Shown in pieces: positions 1 through 5,994 of a stretch of 11,250 nt of DNA. The first letter of the stretch is position 1, and every line of letters starts with the position of its first letter. The stretch lies in assembly GCA_025456385.1 (NCBI GenBank), contig JALOKS010000103.1, positions 1 to 11,250 of the forward strand, written 5' to 3'. This DNA comes from Thermoanaerobaculales bacterium. GTDB taxonomy: Bacteria > Acidobacteriota > Thermoanaerobaculia > Thermoanaerobaculales > Sulfomarinibacteraceae. Under the pieces are notes generated by a model. The model was not told the DNA's origin, made no database searches, and saw only the letters and a list, made by a program, of their open reading frames with translations. The position numbers were made by a program, and so were the translations under genes.

Positions 1-449
1 GCGATCTTCCGCCCCACCGGCGGCGTCAGCACCTCCATCGCCTGGATCACCCCGTCGGGGTCGATGATGAAGCGGCCGCGCAGCTCGATGCCCTGGTTTT
101 CGTCGTAGCACCCGTAGGCCTTGCCGATGTTGCCGGCCTGGTCCGAGATCATGTGGAAGGGCACCCCGCCCTCGACCATCTTCACGATCTCGTGGTCGTT
201 CCACATCTTGTGCACGAAGTGGCTGTCGACGCTGACCGAGAACACCTCGCAGCCGAGCTTCTTGAGCTCCTCGTACTTGTCGGCGACCGCCGACACTTCG
301 GTCGCTCAAACGAATGTGAAGTCACCCGGGTAGAAGCAGAGCAGGATCCACTTTCCGAAGTGCTCGGCGAGGTGGACGTTGGTGAAGCCGCCCTTGTGGT
401 AGGCGGGAGCGTTGAAGTCGGGCGCCTTGCCTCCGACGCGTGCGGTCAT
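1..449 (-). CDS. Selenocysteine-containing peroxiredoxin (AhpC/TSA family), 3' end beyond the window
   Basis: Thiol/selenol peroxidase that would reduce H2O2 and organic hydroperoxides in the cytoplasm. From the ATG at 449-447 the protein begins MTARVGGKAPDF, then has GKWILLCFYPGDFTFV, an in-frame TGA at 308-306, and continues ATEVSAVADKYEELKKLG. The family signature is PxxxTxxC (FYPxDFTFVCPTE); here P41, T45 and the UGA at residue 48 fit it exactly, with UGA in place of the peroxidatic Cys. The frame stays open and conserved to the window edge (SVDSHFVHKMW, FHMISDQAGNIGKAYG, RGRFIIDPDG), about 101 more codons. Sec-containing peroxiredoxins are known in bacteria. A SECIS-like hairpin follows the UGA (278-295). 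The start was chosen because AAGGAG lies 6 nt upstream and MTARVG aligns with the usual family N-terminus; an in-frame ATG at 557 is an alternative. The resolving Cys, if any, would lie outside the window. The downstream half is too conserved for a decayed gene. Confidence 0.9.
278..295 (-). promoter_or_regulatory. Bacterial SECIS element (SelB-binding hairpin)
   Basis: On the transcript the sequence UGUCGGC-GGUC-GCCGACA forms a perfect 7-bp stem with a GGUC tetraloop. Seventeen nucleotides separate the UGA (306-308) from the first loop G. Bacterial SECIS elements lie within the coding region just after the UGA, with an apical-loop G among the first two loop bases and a spacing of roughly 16-37 nt; E. 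coli fdhF also has a GGUC apical loop. A competing pairing exists (GCGACC directly after the UGA with GGUCGC), which would shorten the spacing; the GGUC-loop form fits the known rule better. Confidence 0.85.
306..308 (-). other. In-frame UGA recoded as selenocysteine (peroxidatic position)
   Basis: The TGA codon (read 308 to 306) sits between FYPGDFTFV and ATEVSAVADK, exactly where the family has its peroxidatic cysteine. Cys (TGC/TGT) and Sec (TGA) differ by one base, and the flanking frame is unbroken on both sides. Together with the hairpin just downstream, this supports recoding rather than a nonsense mutation. The Sec machinery itself (selA, selB, selC, selD) is not in the window. Confidence 0.88.
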
Positions 450-557
450 GGTCCTCTCCTTGGCGGGTTCGGGGTTTGACGATGGAGCGGCGGCGGGCTG
501 GTCCTCACCCAGCACCGCCCCGGTGACGCGGGCGCAGCCTTGGGGTGCCTCGGCCAT
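450..557 (-). other. Possible in-frame N-terminal extension of the peroxiredoxin (alternative start at 557)
   Basis: An ATG at 557-555 is in frame with the peroxiredoxin and has an excellent ribosome binding site (AAAGGAGG, 4 nt before the ATG). It would add about 36 residues, MAEAPQGCARVTG... to ...NPEPAKER, Ala/Pro-rich and not part of the peroxiredoxin fold. The inner ATG at 449 has its own site (AAGGAG, 6 nt). Either one start is used or both are, giving two forms. The extension has one Cys and no convincing signal peptide. Which start is real cannot be settled from sequence alone. Confidence 0.45.
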
Positions 558-580
558 GGGCCCTCCTTTCTCTGCCCGGA

Positions 581-609
581 ACACTATGTCCGCCGCAGCT
601 CGACGTCAA
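581..609 (-). promoter_or_regulatory. Candidate sigma-70 promoter for the peroxiredoxin gene
   Basis: Read on the minus strand, TTGACG (609-604) and TAGTGT (586-581) are separated by 17 bp. The -35 matches consensus at 5 of 6 positions and the -10 at only 3 of 6. It lies in the short, unusually A/T-rich gap between the NRDE gene and the peroxiredoxin. Transcription from it would start near 574, just upstream of the ribosome binding site for the 557 start. Confidence 0.35.
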
Positions 610-616
610 TCAAGCT

Positions 617-626
617 ATTGTTCAAT
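617..626. repeat. Small inverted repeat ATTG-tt-CAAT upstream of the peroxiredoxin promoter
   Basis: ATTGTTCAAT is a perfect 4+2+4 inverted repeat. Read on the minus strand, the same A/T-rich patch also contains TTGATTGA twice with a 16-bp period. It sits just upstream of the candidate -35 element, so it could be an operator for an oxidative-stress or other regulator. No known consensus is recognised. Confidence 0.25.
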
Positions 627-655
627 CAACCATTTAAGAAGGACCTTCGATGACC

Positions 656-1414
656 TCAGCCGGTCGCCGCGGCGAGCTCGAGCGCGGCCGTCGGCCGGTC
701 CGGGTCGATCGCGGCGCGGCCCGGACGCGCCCAGTACAGCAGCGCGGCCCGGCGCCGCCCGGGCTCGACGGCGACCCGGGTCAGGCTGCGGGTCCCCGAG
801 AAGCCGCGGGTCATGAAGGGCGAGTGCTCGCGCGCCCCGGGCTCGTCGACCAGGTTGAAGGCGGGCAGCGGACCGGAGAACGGGGCGCCGTCGGCGAGCC
901 AGGCGGCGAAGCGCTGCCGCCGCCACGCGACCACCTCGTCGGCGCGCCACCACGAGGAGGTGATCAGGCTCCAGCCTTCTGCCACCTCCTCGAGCTCGAG
1001 GCCGCGGTCGAGGGTCCAGCGCAGGATGCGGCCCTCGTCGGGCGTCGCGACCACGAGCACGAAGGAGGGGTAGGGCCGCGGGTCGAGCTCCCGGCTGAGA
1101 AAGCGAAGAACCCCGGCGCGGCCGCGGCCGAGAACTGCGGGGACGATCTCGCCCCGGCTCGGCACGTCGGGGCGGCCGATGAGGTCGAGGTCGCCGGGCG
1201 CGTAGGCGTTGAGCAGGCAGGCGGCCACACCGTCCTCGTCGGCGCCGATCCAGGTGCCGCCGCGCTCGCCGTCGGCGGGGGCGAGCCAGGCCCGGCGACC
1301 GCCCTGCCCCGGGTGGAGGACCGGCGGCCGCTCCGCGGACCGCGTCCAGCGCTCGTCGCGGTTCATGGTCAGGAGCAGGCGGTCCGGCTCGCGGAGGAGG
1401 GTGAGGGTGCACAT
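656..1414 (-). CDS. NRDE family protein (TANGO2-like, Ntn-hydrolase-type N-terminus)
   Basis: 252-residue cytoplasmic protein starting MCTLTLL, with NRDE at residues 18-21 followed by RW and, further on, GGTWIGADEDGVAACLLN, the core signatures of the NRDE/TANGO2 family. In this family the residue after the initiator Met is a conserved Cys, proposed as an N-terminal nucleophile; Cys2 is present here. The function is poorly defined: eukaryotic TANGO2 has been linked to heme and lipid handling, and bacterial members have no settled substrate. The length is typical. The ATG at 1414 was chosen because the family begins exactly at MC; an upstream in-frame extension to 1603 is low-complexity and overlaps the start of the divergent phosphoesterase gene. 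No strong ribosome binding site is visible (the upstream sequence is G/C only). It lies upstream of, and in the same direction as, the peroxiredoxin, but the A/T-rich gap with its own candidate promoter argues for separate transcription. Confidence 0.88.
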   Translation of the reverse strand: MCTLTLLREPDRLLLTMNRDERWTRSAERPPVLHPGQGGRRAWLAPADGERGGTWIGADEDGVAACLLNAYAPGDLDLIGRPDVPSRGEIVPAVLGRGRAGVLRFLSRELDPRPYPSFVLVVATPDEGRILRWTLDRGLELEEVAEGWSLITSSWWRADEVVAWRRQRFAAWLADGAPFSGPLPAFNLVDEPGAREHSPFMTRGFSGTRSLTRVAVEPGRRRAALLYWARPGRAAIDPDRPTAALELAAATG

Positions 1415-1544
1415 CGGGCGCCGCCACTGTAGCGCCGCGCGGCCGGAGCGGCGAGCCCGCGGCGGGGCCGGCGGCGGACTTTTCACGCCGTCTTCATCCG
1501 CCGCCGGCCGGGCTGTGCTGTGATACGGCCTCGAGGAGGTCGGC

Positions 1545-3092
1545 ATGAAGGCACTGTCGCTCGCACTCGGCGTGATCGCAGGAACCTGCCTCGCCCAACC
1601 CATGCTGGGCGCGGCCGAGACGGCCCGTGGCGTCGTCTTCGAGGACGCGAACGGCGACGGCCGCCGCGGGCCTGAGGAGCCGGGGGTCCCGGAGGTCGCG
1701 GTGTCGAACGGTCGGGAGGTCGTGGCGACCGACGCCGATGGCCGCTACGCCATCCCGATCCGAGACGGCGACACCCTCTTCATCACCAAACCGAGCGGCT
1801 GGTCGGTACCGGTCGACGCCGACCGGCTGCCGCAGTTCTTCTACCACCACGCACCCGCCGGTGCGCCGGGCGGCTGGCGGCCCCGCTATCGCGGCCTCGA
1901 GCCCTCCGGACCGCTGCCGGCGGCCGTCGATTTCCCGCTCCAGCGCAGCGCCGAGCCCGAGCGCTTCCGCGCGATCCTCTTCGCCGACACCCAGCCGCTG
2001 ACCGCGGACGAGGTGGACTTCATCCGCGACGACGCGGTCGCCCGGTCGGATCGGCGTGCCCTGGTACCACGTGCCCGGCAACCACGACATGAACTACCTG
2101 GCCCCCGACGACGCCGAGTCGCTGCTCAGCTTCCGCCGCCACTTCGGCCCGGCCTACTACTCCTTCGACTACGGACGCACGCACGTCGTGGTGCTCGACA
2201 CCGTCGAGTACCTCGGCACCAGCCGCGGCGCCGCCGACGCGGACCCGCTCGGCGCCGGCAGCTACCGGGGCGCCATTGGCGAGCGCCAGCTCGCCTGGCT
2301 CGCCGCATGCACATCCCCCTGGTCTCCCCGCTCGATCCCTCCGCGCCGGGCATCAATGTCGGCGACCGGCGGCGGCTCCTCGAGCTCGTGAGCGGACGGG
2401 AGCACCTGCTCGCCCTCGCCGGTCACATGCACCTCGTCGAGCACAGCTACCTCGGCGCCGAGGAGGGCTTCGCGGGCCCCGGGGCGCTGCACCTCCACAC
2501 CCTGGCGGCGGTCAGCGGCAGCTGGTGGAGCGGGCCGCTCGACGAGCGCGGCGTGCCGGTCAGCCTCGGCCGGGACGGCACCCCGCGCGGCTACTTCCTG
2601 CTCGAGGTCGACGGCACGGCGGCGGCGGTCCGCTTCCAGCCGACCGGCAGGCCCTCGAGCCACCAGATGCGGATCACCCTCGACCCCGGCTTCCCACGCC
2701 TGCAGCCGGCGGCCCTCCGTGACGTCCGCCACGGCGAGCTGCTCGGCGGCCGCGTCGAGCTCGCCCAGCTCTTCTCCACCGAGATCCTGGTCAACCTCTT
2801 CGACGGTGGGCCCCGCTCGCTCGTCAGCGCCACGGTCGACGACCGCCCGCCGGTGGTCATGGAGCGCAGCCTGCGCGCCGACCCCTTCGTGCAGGAGCTC
2901 TTCCAGCGCGCCGCGGCGACCTTGAGGCCGTGGGTCGAGCCCGTTCCGAGCACCCACCTGTGGGCGGCGCCGCTGCCCGACGACCTCGCGCCCGGCCTCC
3001 ACACCATCACCGTCCGCGCGCTCGACGAGTACGGCCGCGAGCACCGCACGCACAAGCTCTTCGAGGTCTACGCTCTGGCGGAGAGCGAGTAG
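1545..3092 (+). CDS. Secreted calcineurin-like phosphoesterase with N- and C-terminal accessory domains; internally disrupted
   Basis: Metal-dependent phosphoesterase of the MetallophosN-Metallophos-MetallophosC architecture, predicted to be exported: MKALSLALGVIAGTCLAQP... is a signal peptide, and AGGAGGT lies 5 nt before the ATG. Residues about 28-130 form the N-terminal beta domain (GVVFEDANGDG, TDADGRYAIPI). The catalytic domain starts at ILFADTQP (D148, equivalent to the DPQ motif). The 1545-3092 frame has no stop, but from about 2044 to 2304 it encodes Arg-rich nonsense while the +1 frame carries the true sequence (GRIGVPWYHVPGNHDMN... to ...GERQLAWLA). The original frame resumes at MHIPL (2307) and has GHMH (2421-2432) and the C-terminal domain ending FEVYA. 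About 30 residues with the GD(I/L) metal ligand are missing at the first junction, and about 15 before HIPL at the second. It is either a pseudogene or a sequence/assembly artefact; the encoded 515-residue product would be inactive. Confidence 0.8.
   Translation: MKALSLALGVIAGTCLAQPMLGAAETARGVVFEDANGDGRRGPEEPGVPEVAVSNGREVVATDADGRYAIPIRDGDTLFITKPSGWSVPVDADRLPQFFYHHAPAGAPGGWRPRYRGLEPSGPLPAAVDFPLQRSAEPERFRAILFADTQPLTADEVDFIRDDAVARSDRRALVPRARQPRHELPGPRRRRVAAQLPPPLRPGLLLLRLRTHARRGARHRRVPRHQPRRRRRGPARRRQLPGRHWRAPARLARRMHIPLVSPLDPSAPGINVGDRRRLLELVSGREHLLALAGHMHLVEHSYLGAEEGFAGPGALHLHTLAAVSGSWWSGPLDERGVPVSLGRDGTPRGYFLLEVDGTAAAVRFQPTGRPSSHQMRITLDPGFPRLQPAALRDVRHGELLGGRVELAQLFSTEILVNLFDGGPRSLVSATVDDRPPVVMERSLRADPFVQELFQRAAATLRPWVEPVPSTHLWAAPLPDDLAPGLHTITVRALDEYGREHRTHKLFEVYALAESE
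2044..2304 (+). other. Out-of-frame catalytic segment of the phosphoesterase (frameshifted by two deletions)
   Basis: In the frame starting at 2044 this stretch reads GRIGVPWYHVPGNHDMN, then SFRRHFGPAYYSFDYG, THVVVLDTVEYLG and GERQLAWLA. This is the GNHD metal-binding block (2077-2088) and following strands of the calcineurin-like domain. It has no plausible start of its own and both ends break inside the fold. Deletion lengths of 2 and 1 (mod 3) would explain the switch out of and back into the parent frame. Short direct repeats adjoin both junctions (CGGTCG at 2035 and 2043; GCTCGCC at 2289 and 2298), though the second may simply be native coding sequence. Confidence 0.8.
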
Positions 3093-3122
3093 GGGCCGGG
3101 GGCCCGGACGCGGCCGGCGGCC

Positions 3123-3374
3123 TCAGTCGAGCGACAGGCCGTAGTAGCGGAAGACGGTCGCGCAGGCCAGGCAGTGGCGGGCGTGGCGGCGCCAGCGGCG
3201 GACGTAGCGCGAGCGCGGCGGCACCATCGCCAGCACCTCGGGGCTGACGTGGCCGCCGCCCTCGGGCACCTCCGGCACCCGCCGGTGGCGCAGGGCGAAG
3301 TCGGGCTTGACGAGCTCGCCGACGAGCTCGTCGAGCGCCTTGCGCCCGCCGCCCTTGGCCGCTTCACCGCTCAT
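3123..3374 (-). CDS. Small HxxxCxxC protein (possible zinc-binding, anti-sigma-like)
   Basis: 83-residue basic protein, MSGEAAKGGGRK... to ...FRYYGLSLD. H64-x3-C68-x2-C71 (HARHCLAC) matches the HxxxCxxC core of zinc-binding anti-sigma domains, and H41, 23 residues earlier, could be the fourth ligand as in RsrA-type proteins. Unlike classical anti-sigma factors, the motif lies near the C-terminus, there is no membrane segment, and no sigma factor gene is adjacent, so that role is only a possibility. The ATG at 3374 has GGGAG 5 nt upstream. The gene is convergent with the phosphoesterase (30-bp gap, GC-rich and self-complementary, e.g. CCGGG-GG-CCCGG at 3096-3107) and divergent from the beta-propeller gene. 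The same frame stays open far upstream antisense to the propeller gene; that extension is a shadow. Confidence 0.6.
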   Translation of the reverse strand: MSGEAAKGGGRKALDELVGELVKPDFALRHRRVPEVPEGGGHVSPEVLAMVPPRSRYVRRWRRHARHCLACATVFRYYGLSLD

Positions 3375-3557
3375 GCACACTCCCGTGTCCCGGGGACCAC
3401 CCTGCCTCGAGTGTAGCGCGGAACCGCCCGGGACGGCCCCGGGAACACCGGCTCCGGAGGCCGCAGAGGCAATCCCTGGGACATCCCTGGCGATCCCCGA
3501 GGACTTCCGGGGGAGCCCGGACCCACCCTGGGGGCGAACCTCGAAAGGAGACCCGTC
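3375..3557. repeat. Divergent intergenic region with a cluster of short CCC/GGG palindromes
   Basis: This 183-bp gap between two divergent genes carries at least six CCC...GGG units in about 160 bp: GTCCC-G-GGGAC (3387-3397), CCCGGG (3427-3432), CCCCGGG (3437-3443), CCCTGGG (3474-3480), a repeated ATCCCTGG (3472-3479 and 3483-3490), and a CCCCGAGG-ACTT-CCGGGG fold (3495-3512). There is no A/T-rich promoter. The units are irregularly spaced, so this is not a CRISPR or strict tandem array; it may hold operator sites or fold in RNA upstream of the AAAGGAG site of the propeller gene. Confidence 0.4.
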
Positions 3558-5921
3558 ATGAGCCCACGTCACCCGTCCCGCAGCCACTGGCCAGTCCTCA
3601 CCGCAGCGCTCGCTGCCGTCCTGGCGATCGCCTTCGCCGTGCCGGCTCCAGCAGCTGATGTCCTCACCCGCGGCAGCCTGCCCGCCACCTTCGGCCTCCG
3701 CTTCGGACCCGACGGGCTGCTCTACGTGTGCAGCTTCGGCGGCATCGCGGTGCTCGACGTCAACGCCGGTCAGCTGGTCGGCATGTACGGTGCGGAGCAC
3801 GACGTCGCCGGGCCCGAGGACGTCAACTTCGGCCCCGACGGCTCGCTCTACTGGGCCGGCATGTTCACCGGCGACATGGGCCGGATCGCGCCCGACGGCA
3901 GCGTCACCACCCAGGCGATCTCCCCCGGCCTCAACTCGATCGCCTTCTCCGCCGACGGGCGGATGTTCGTCACCGAGCCCTGGAACGGCGACCTCCTGCT
4001 CGAGCTCGACCCGGCGCTCGCCGCGCCGCCGCGCCTCCTCGCCCAGGGCCTGGGCGGCGTCAAGGGCATCGACTTCGGCCCCGACGGCCTGCTCTACGCC
4101 GCCCTGATGTGGCAGGGCAAGGTGGTCACGATCGACGTCGACGCCGAGCCGGTGGCGGTGACGGTGCTCGCCGACGACATCCCCTCGCCCTTCACCGCCA
4201 AGTTCGGGCCCGACGGCATGCTCTACGTCATCGAGCGGGTCGGCTTCTCGATCCAGCGCATGGACCCGGCGACCGGCGCCCGCAGCACCTACGCGACCCT
4301 GCCCTTCGGCCCCGACAACCTCGCCTTCAACGCCCAGGGCCGGCTCTTCGTCTCCTCCTACACCGACGGCGCGGTGGCCGAGGTCTTCCCGAACGGCAGC
4401 CACGCGGTCTACGTGCCCGGCGGCCTGACCCTGGTGTCGGGCGTCGCGGTGCAGCCGCGCGCCGACGGCGGTGAGTCGGTGTGGGTCGGCAACCTCTTCG
4501 CGCTGCGCGAGTACGACGGCGCGACCGGGGCCGAACGCAGCGTCACCCGCTACCGCTGGACCCCCGGCCAGGGCTTCGGCGGCGCGGTCTCGGTGGCGCC
4601 CGCCGGCGACGACTTGGTGCTGACGAACTTCTTCCCCGCCGGCATGGGGCGCGTCCAGCGCTGGGACCCGGCGGCGCAGGCGGTCGTCGAAGACCACTTC
4701 GAGTTCCCGGTGCCGGTCAACGCCATCGCCTTCGACGACGACCTGGTCGTGGTCGACCTCGGGATCGGCGTCGGCACCGCGCGGGTTCTTCGCGTCGGCG
4801 CCGGCGGCACGACGGTGCTCGCCGATGCCTCCGACCAGATCTACCTGCCCCTGGGCCTCGCCGCCGCCGGCGGCGACCTGTGGGTCGGCGACTGGATGAC
4901 CGGTGCGATCTGGCAGCTCGCCGCCGACGGCGAGGCGCTCGCGCAGCCGGTGCCGATCGCGACCGGACTCCTCGGCCCGGAGGGGATCGCCGTCGACCGC
5001 GACGGCAGCCTGCTGGTGGTGGAGGGCAACGCCGGCCGGGTGTCGCGGGTGAACCCGCACAGCGGCATCGTCACCCCGGTGGTCAGCGGTCTCGCCCTCG
5101 GCCTGCCCGGCATCGGCACGCTGCCGCCTTTCGCCACCCTGACCGGGATCGCCGTCGGCCCCTCGGGCGCCGTCTACGTGAGCGGCGACGCCGGCCTCGT
5201 GGTCTACAAGCTGGTGCCGCAGACCGCAGTCGTCACCGCCGCCGCCAACTCGGGCGGCCACGCCGGCAGCCACTGGAGCACCGCCCTCGAGCTCCACAAC
5301 CGCGGCCGGGTCATGGCCGACATCACCGTCGAGCTGCTCGAGCGCGGGCGCGACAACCGCGCCCCGCAGTCGGCGGCCCTGACTCTCGGTCCCGGCCTCA
5401 GTGCGCGCTACCCGAACGTTCTCGGCGACCTCTTCGACACCACCGGCGCCGCCGCCCTGCGCGTCACCTCCTTCGGCGGCGATCTCCTCGTGTCCTCGCG
5501 CACCGGCACCCGCTGCGGCAGCGGCCGCTGCGGCGCCTTCGCGGTCGCCGCCGACCCCGGCGAGGCGGCCGACCCCGGCGAGGAGCGCCGCATGACCCAG
5601 CTCGAGAACAGCGAGACCGCCCGCACCAACCTCGGCGTCGTCAACCTCGCGGGCCTGCCCGCGACCGTCGCGGTCGAGCTCTTCGCCGCCGACGGCACCG
5701 CGCTCGGGGAGGTCGCGATCGCCCTCGAGCCCTTCGGCTACCGTCAGCTCGAGGACCTCTTCTCGAGCCTGGATACCGTCAAGGTCGACCCACGGCGCCT
5801 CGAGTCGGTGGCGGACGCCTATGCCGTCGCCCGCACCGCGACCCCGGGCGCGGCCTTCCTCGCCTACGCGGCGGTGATCGACAACCGCAGCAACGACGGC
5901 TACCTGGTGCCGGCTCGCTGA
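3558..5921 (+). CDS. Secreted NHL/SMP-30-type beta-propeller protein with C-terminal beta-sandwich-like module
   Basis: 787-residue exported protein. Residues 1-33 form a signal peptide (basic n-region, hydrophobic LTAALAAVLAIAFAV, APAADV cleavage region). From about 38 to 550 it repeats a blade motif: FGPDGLLYVC, FGPDGSLYWAG, FSADGRMFVT, FGPDGLLYAA, FGPDGMLYVIE, FNAQGRLFVSS, VDRDGSLLVVEG, VGPSGAVYVSG. This is typical of NHL/SMP-30/Vgb-like propellers, which bind ligands or proteins or, in some families, are lactonases or lyases; no catalytic set can be assigned. Residues about 555-787 are a separate module (ALELHNRG, TSFGGDLLVSSRTG, FAADGTALGE, EPFGYRQLEDLF, YLVPAR) that I associate with secreted Acidobacteriota proteins. 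A linker holds a duplicated AADPGE. The start is supported by AAAGGAG 7 nt before the ATG. Very long open frames on the opposite strand and in the +1 frame are codon-bias shadows. Confidence 0.85.
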   Translation: MSPRHPSRSHWPVLTAALAAVLAIAFAVPAPAADVLTRGSLPATFGLRFGPDGLLYVCSFGGIAVLDVNAGQLVGMYGAEHDVAGPEDVNFGPDGSLYWAGMFTGDMGRIAPDGSVTTQAISPGLNSIAFSADGRMFVTEPWNGDLLLELDPALAAPPRLLAQGLGGVKGIDFGPDGLLYAALMWQGKVVTIDVDAEPVAVTVLADDIPSPFTAKFGPDGMLYVIERVGFSIQRMDPATGARSTYATLPFGPDNLAFNAQGRLFVSSYTDGAVAEVFPNGSHAVYVPGGLTLVSGVAVQPRADGGESVWVGNLFALREYDGATGAERSVTRYRWTPGQGFGGAVSVAPAGDDLVLTNFFPAGMGRVQRWDPAAQAVVEDHFEFPVPVNAIAFDDDLVVVDLGIGVGTARVLRVGAGGTTVLADASDQIYLPLGLAAAGGDLWVGDWMTGAIWQLAADGEALAQPVPIATGLLGPEGIAVDRDGSLLVVEGNAGRVSRVNPHSGIVTPVVSGLALGLPGIGTLPPFATLTGIAVGPSGAVYVSGDAGLVVYKLVPQTAVVTAAANSGGHAGSHWSTALELHNRGRVMADITVELLERGRDNRAPQSAALTLGPGLSARYPNVLGDLFDTTGAAALRVTSFGGDLLVSSRTGTRCGSGRCGAFAVAADPGEAADPGEERRMTQLENSETARTNLGVVNLAGLPATVAVELFAADGTALGEVAIALEPFGYRQLEDLFSSLDTVKVDPRRLESVADAYAVARTATPGAAFLAYAAVIDNRSNDGYLVPAR
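5547..5582 (+). repeat. 18-bp tandem duplication in the propeller protein (AADPGE x2)
   Basis: Codons 5547-5564 and 5565-5582 both encode AADPGE, nearly identical at the DNA level (GCCGACCCCGGCGAG shared). The duplication is in frame and lengthens a loop of the C-terminal module by six residues, probably by replication slippage. Confidence 0.7.
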
Positions 5922-5928
5922 AGGCCCG

Positions 5929-5958
5929 GCGCGGGGGCCCGGCCGCGGGCCCCCGCGC
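5929..5958 (+). terminator. Strong GC hairpin after the propeller gene (likely terminator, no U-tract)
   Basis: Eight bases after the propeller stop codon, a perfect 13-bp inverted repeat (GCGCGGGGGCCCG / CGGGCCCCCGCGC) encloses a 4-nt GCCG loop. There is no run of T after it (TGTTCACC), so it is not a canonical intrinsic terminator, but such hairpins are common gene ends in high-GC genomes. It lies 36 bp before the next start codon and would limit read-through into the regulator gene. Confidence 0.6.
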
Positions 5959-5994
5959 TGTTCACCATCCTCGCCGCCCGCTCCGGAGGGCCCC

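Noticed and set aside
306..584. Short 92-residue truncated peroxiredoxin ending at the UGA
   Set aside because: The same frame continues past the UGA with about 100 conserved peroxiredoxin codons and a SECIS-like hairpin, so the stop is read as selenocysteine.
3375..3557. CRISPR-like or collagen-like repeat array
   Set aside because: The CCC/GGG units are irregular in sequence and spacing, and the Gly/Pro-rich minus-strand translation has no start or domain support.
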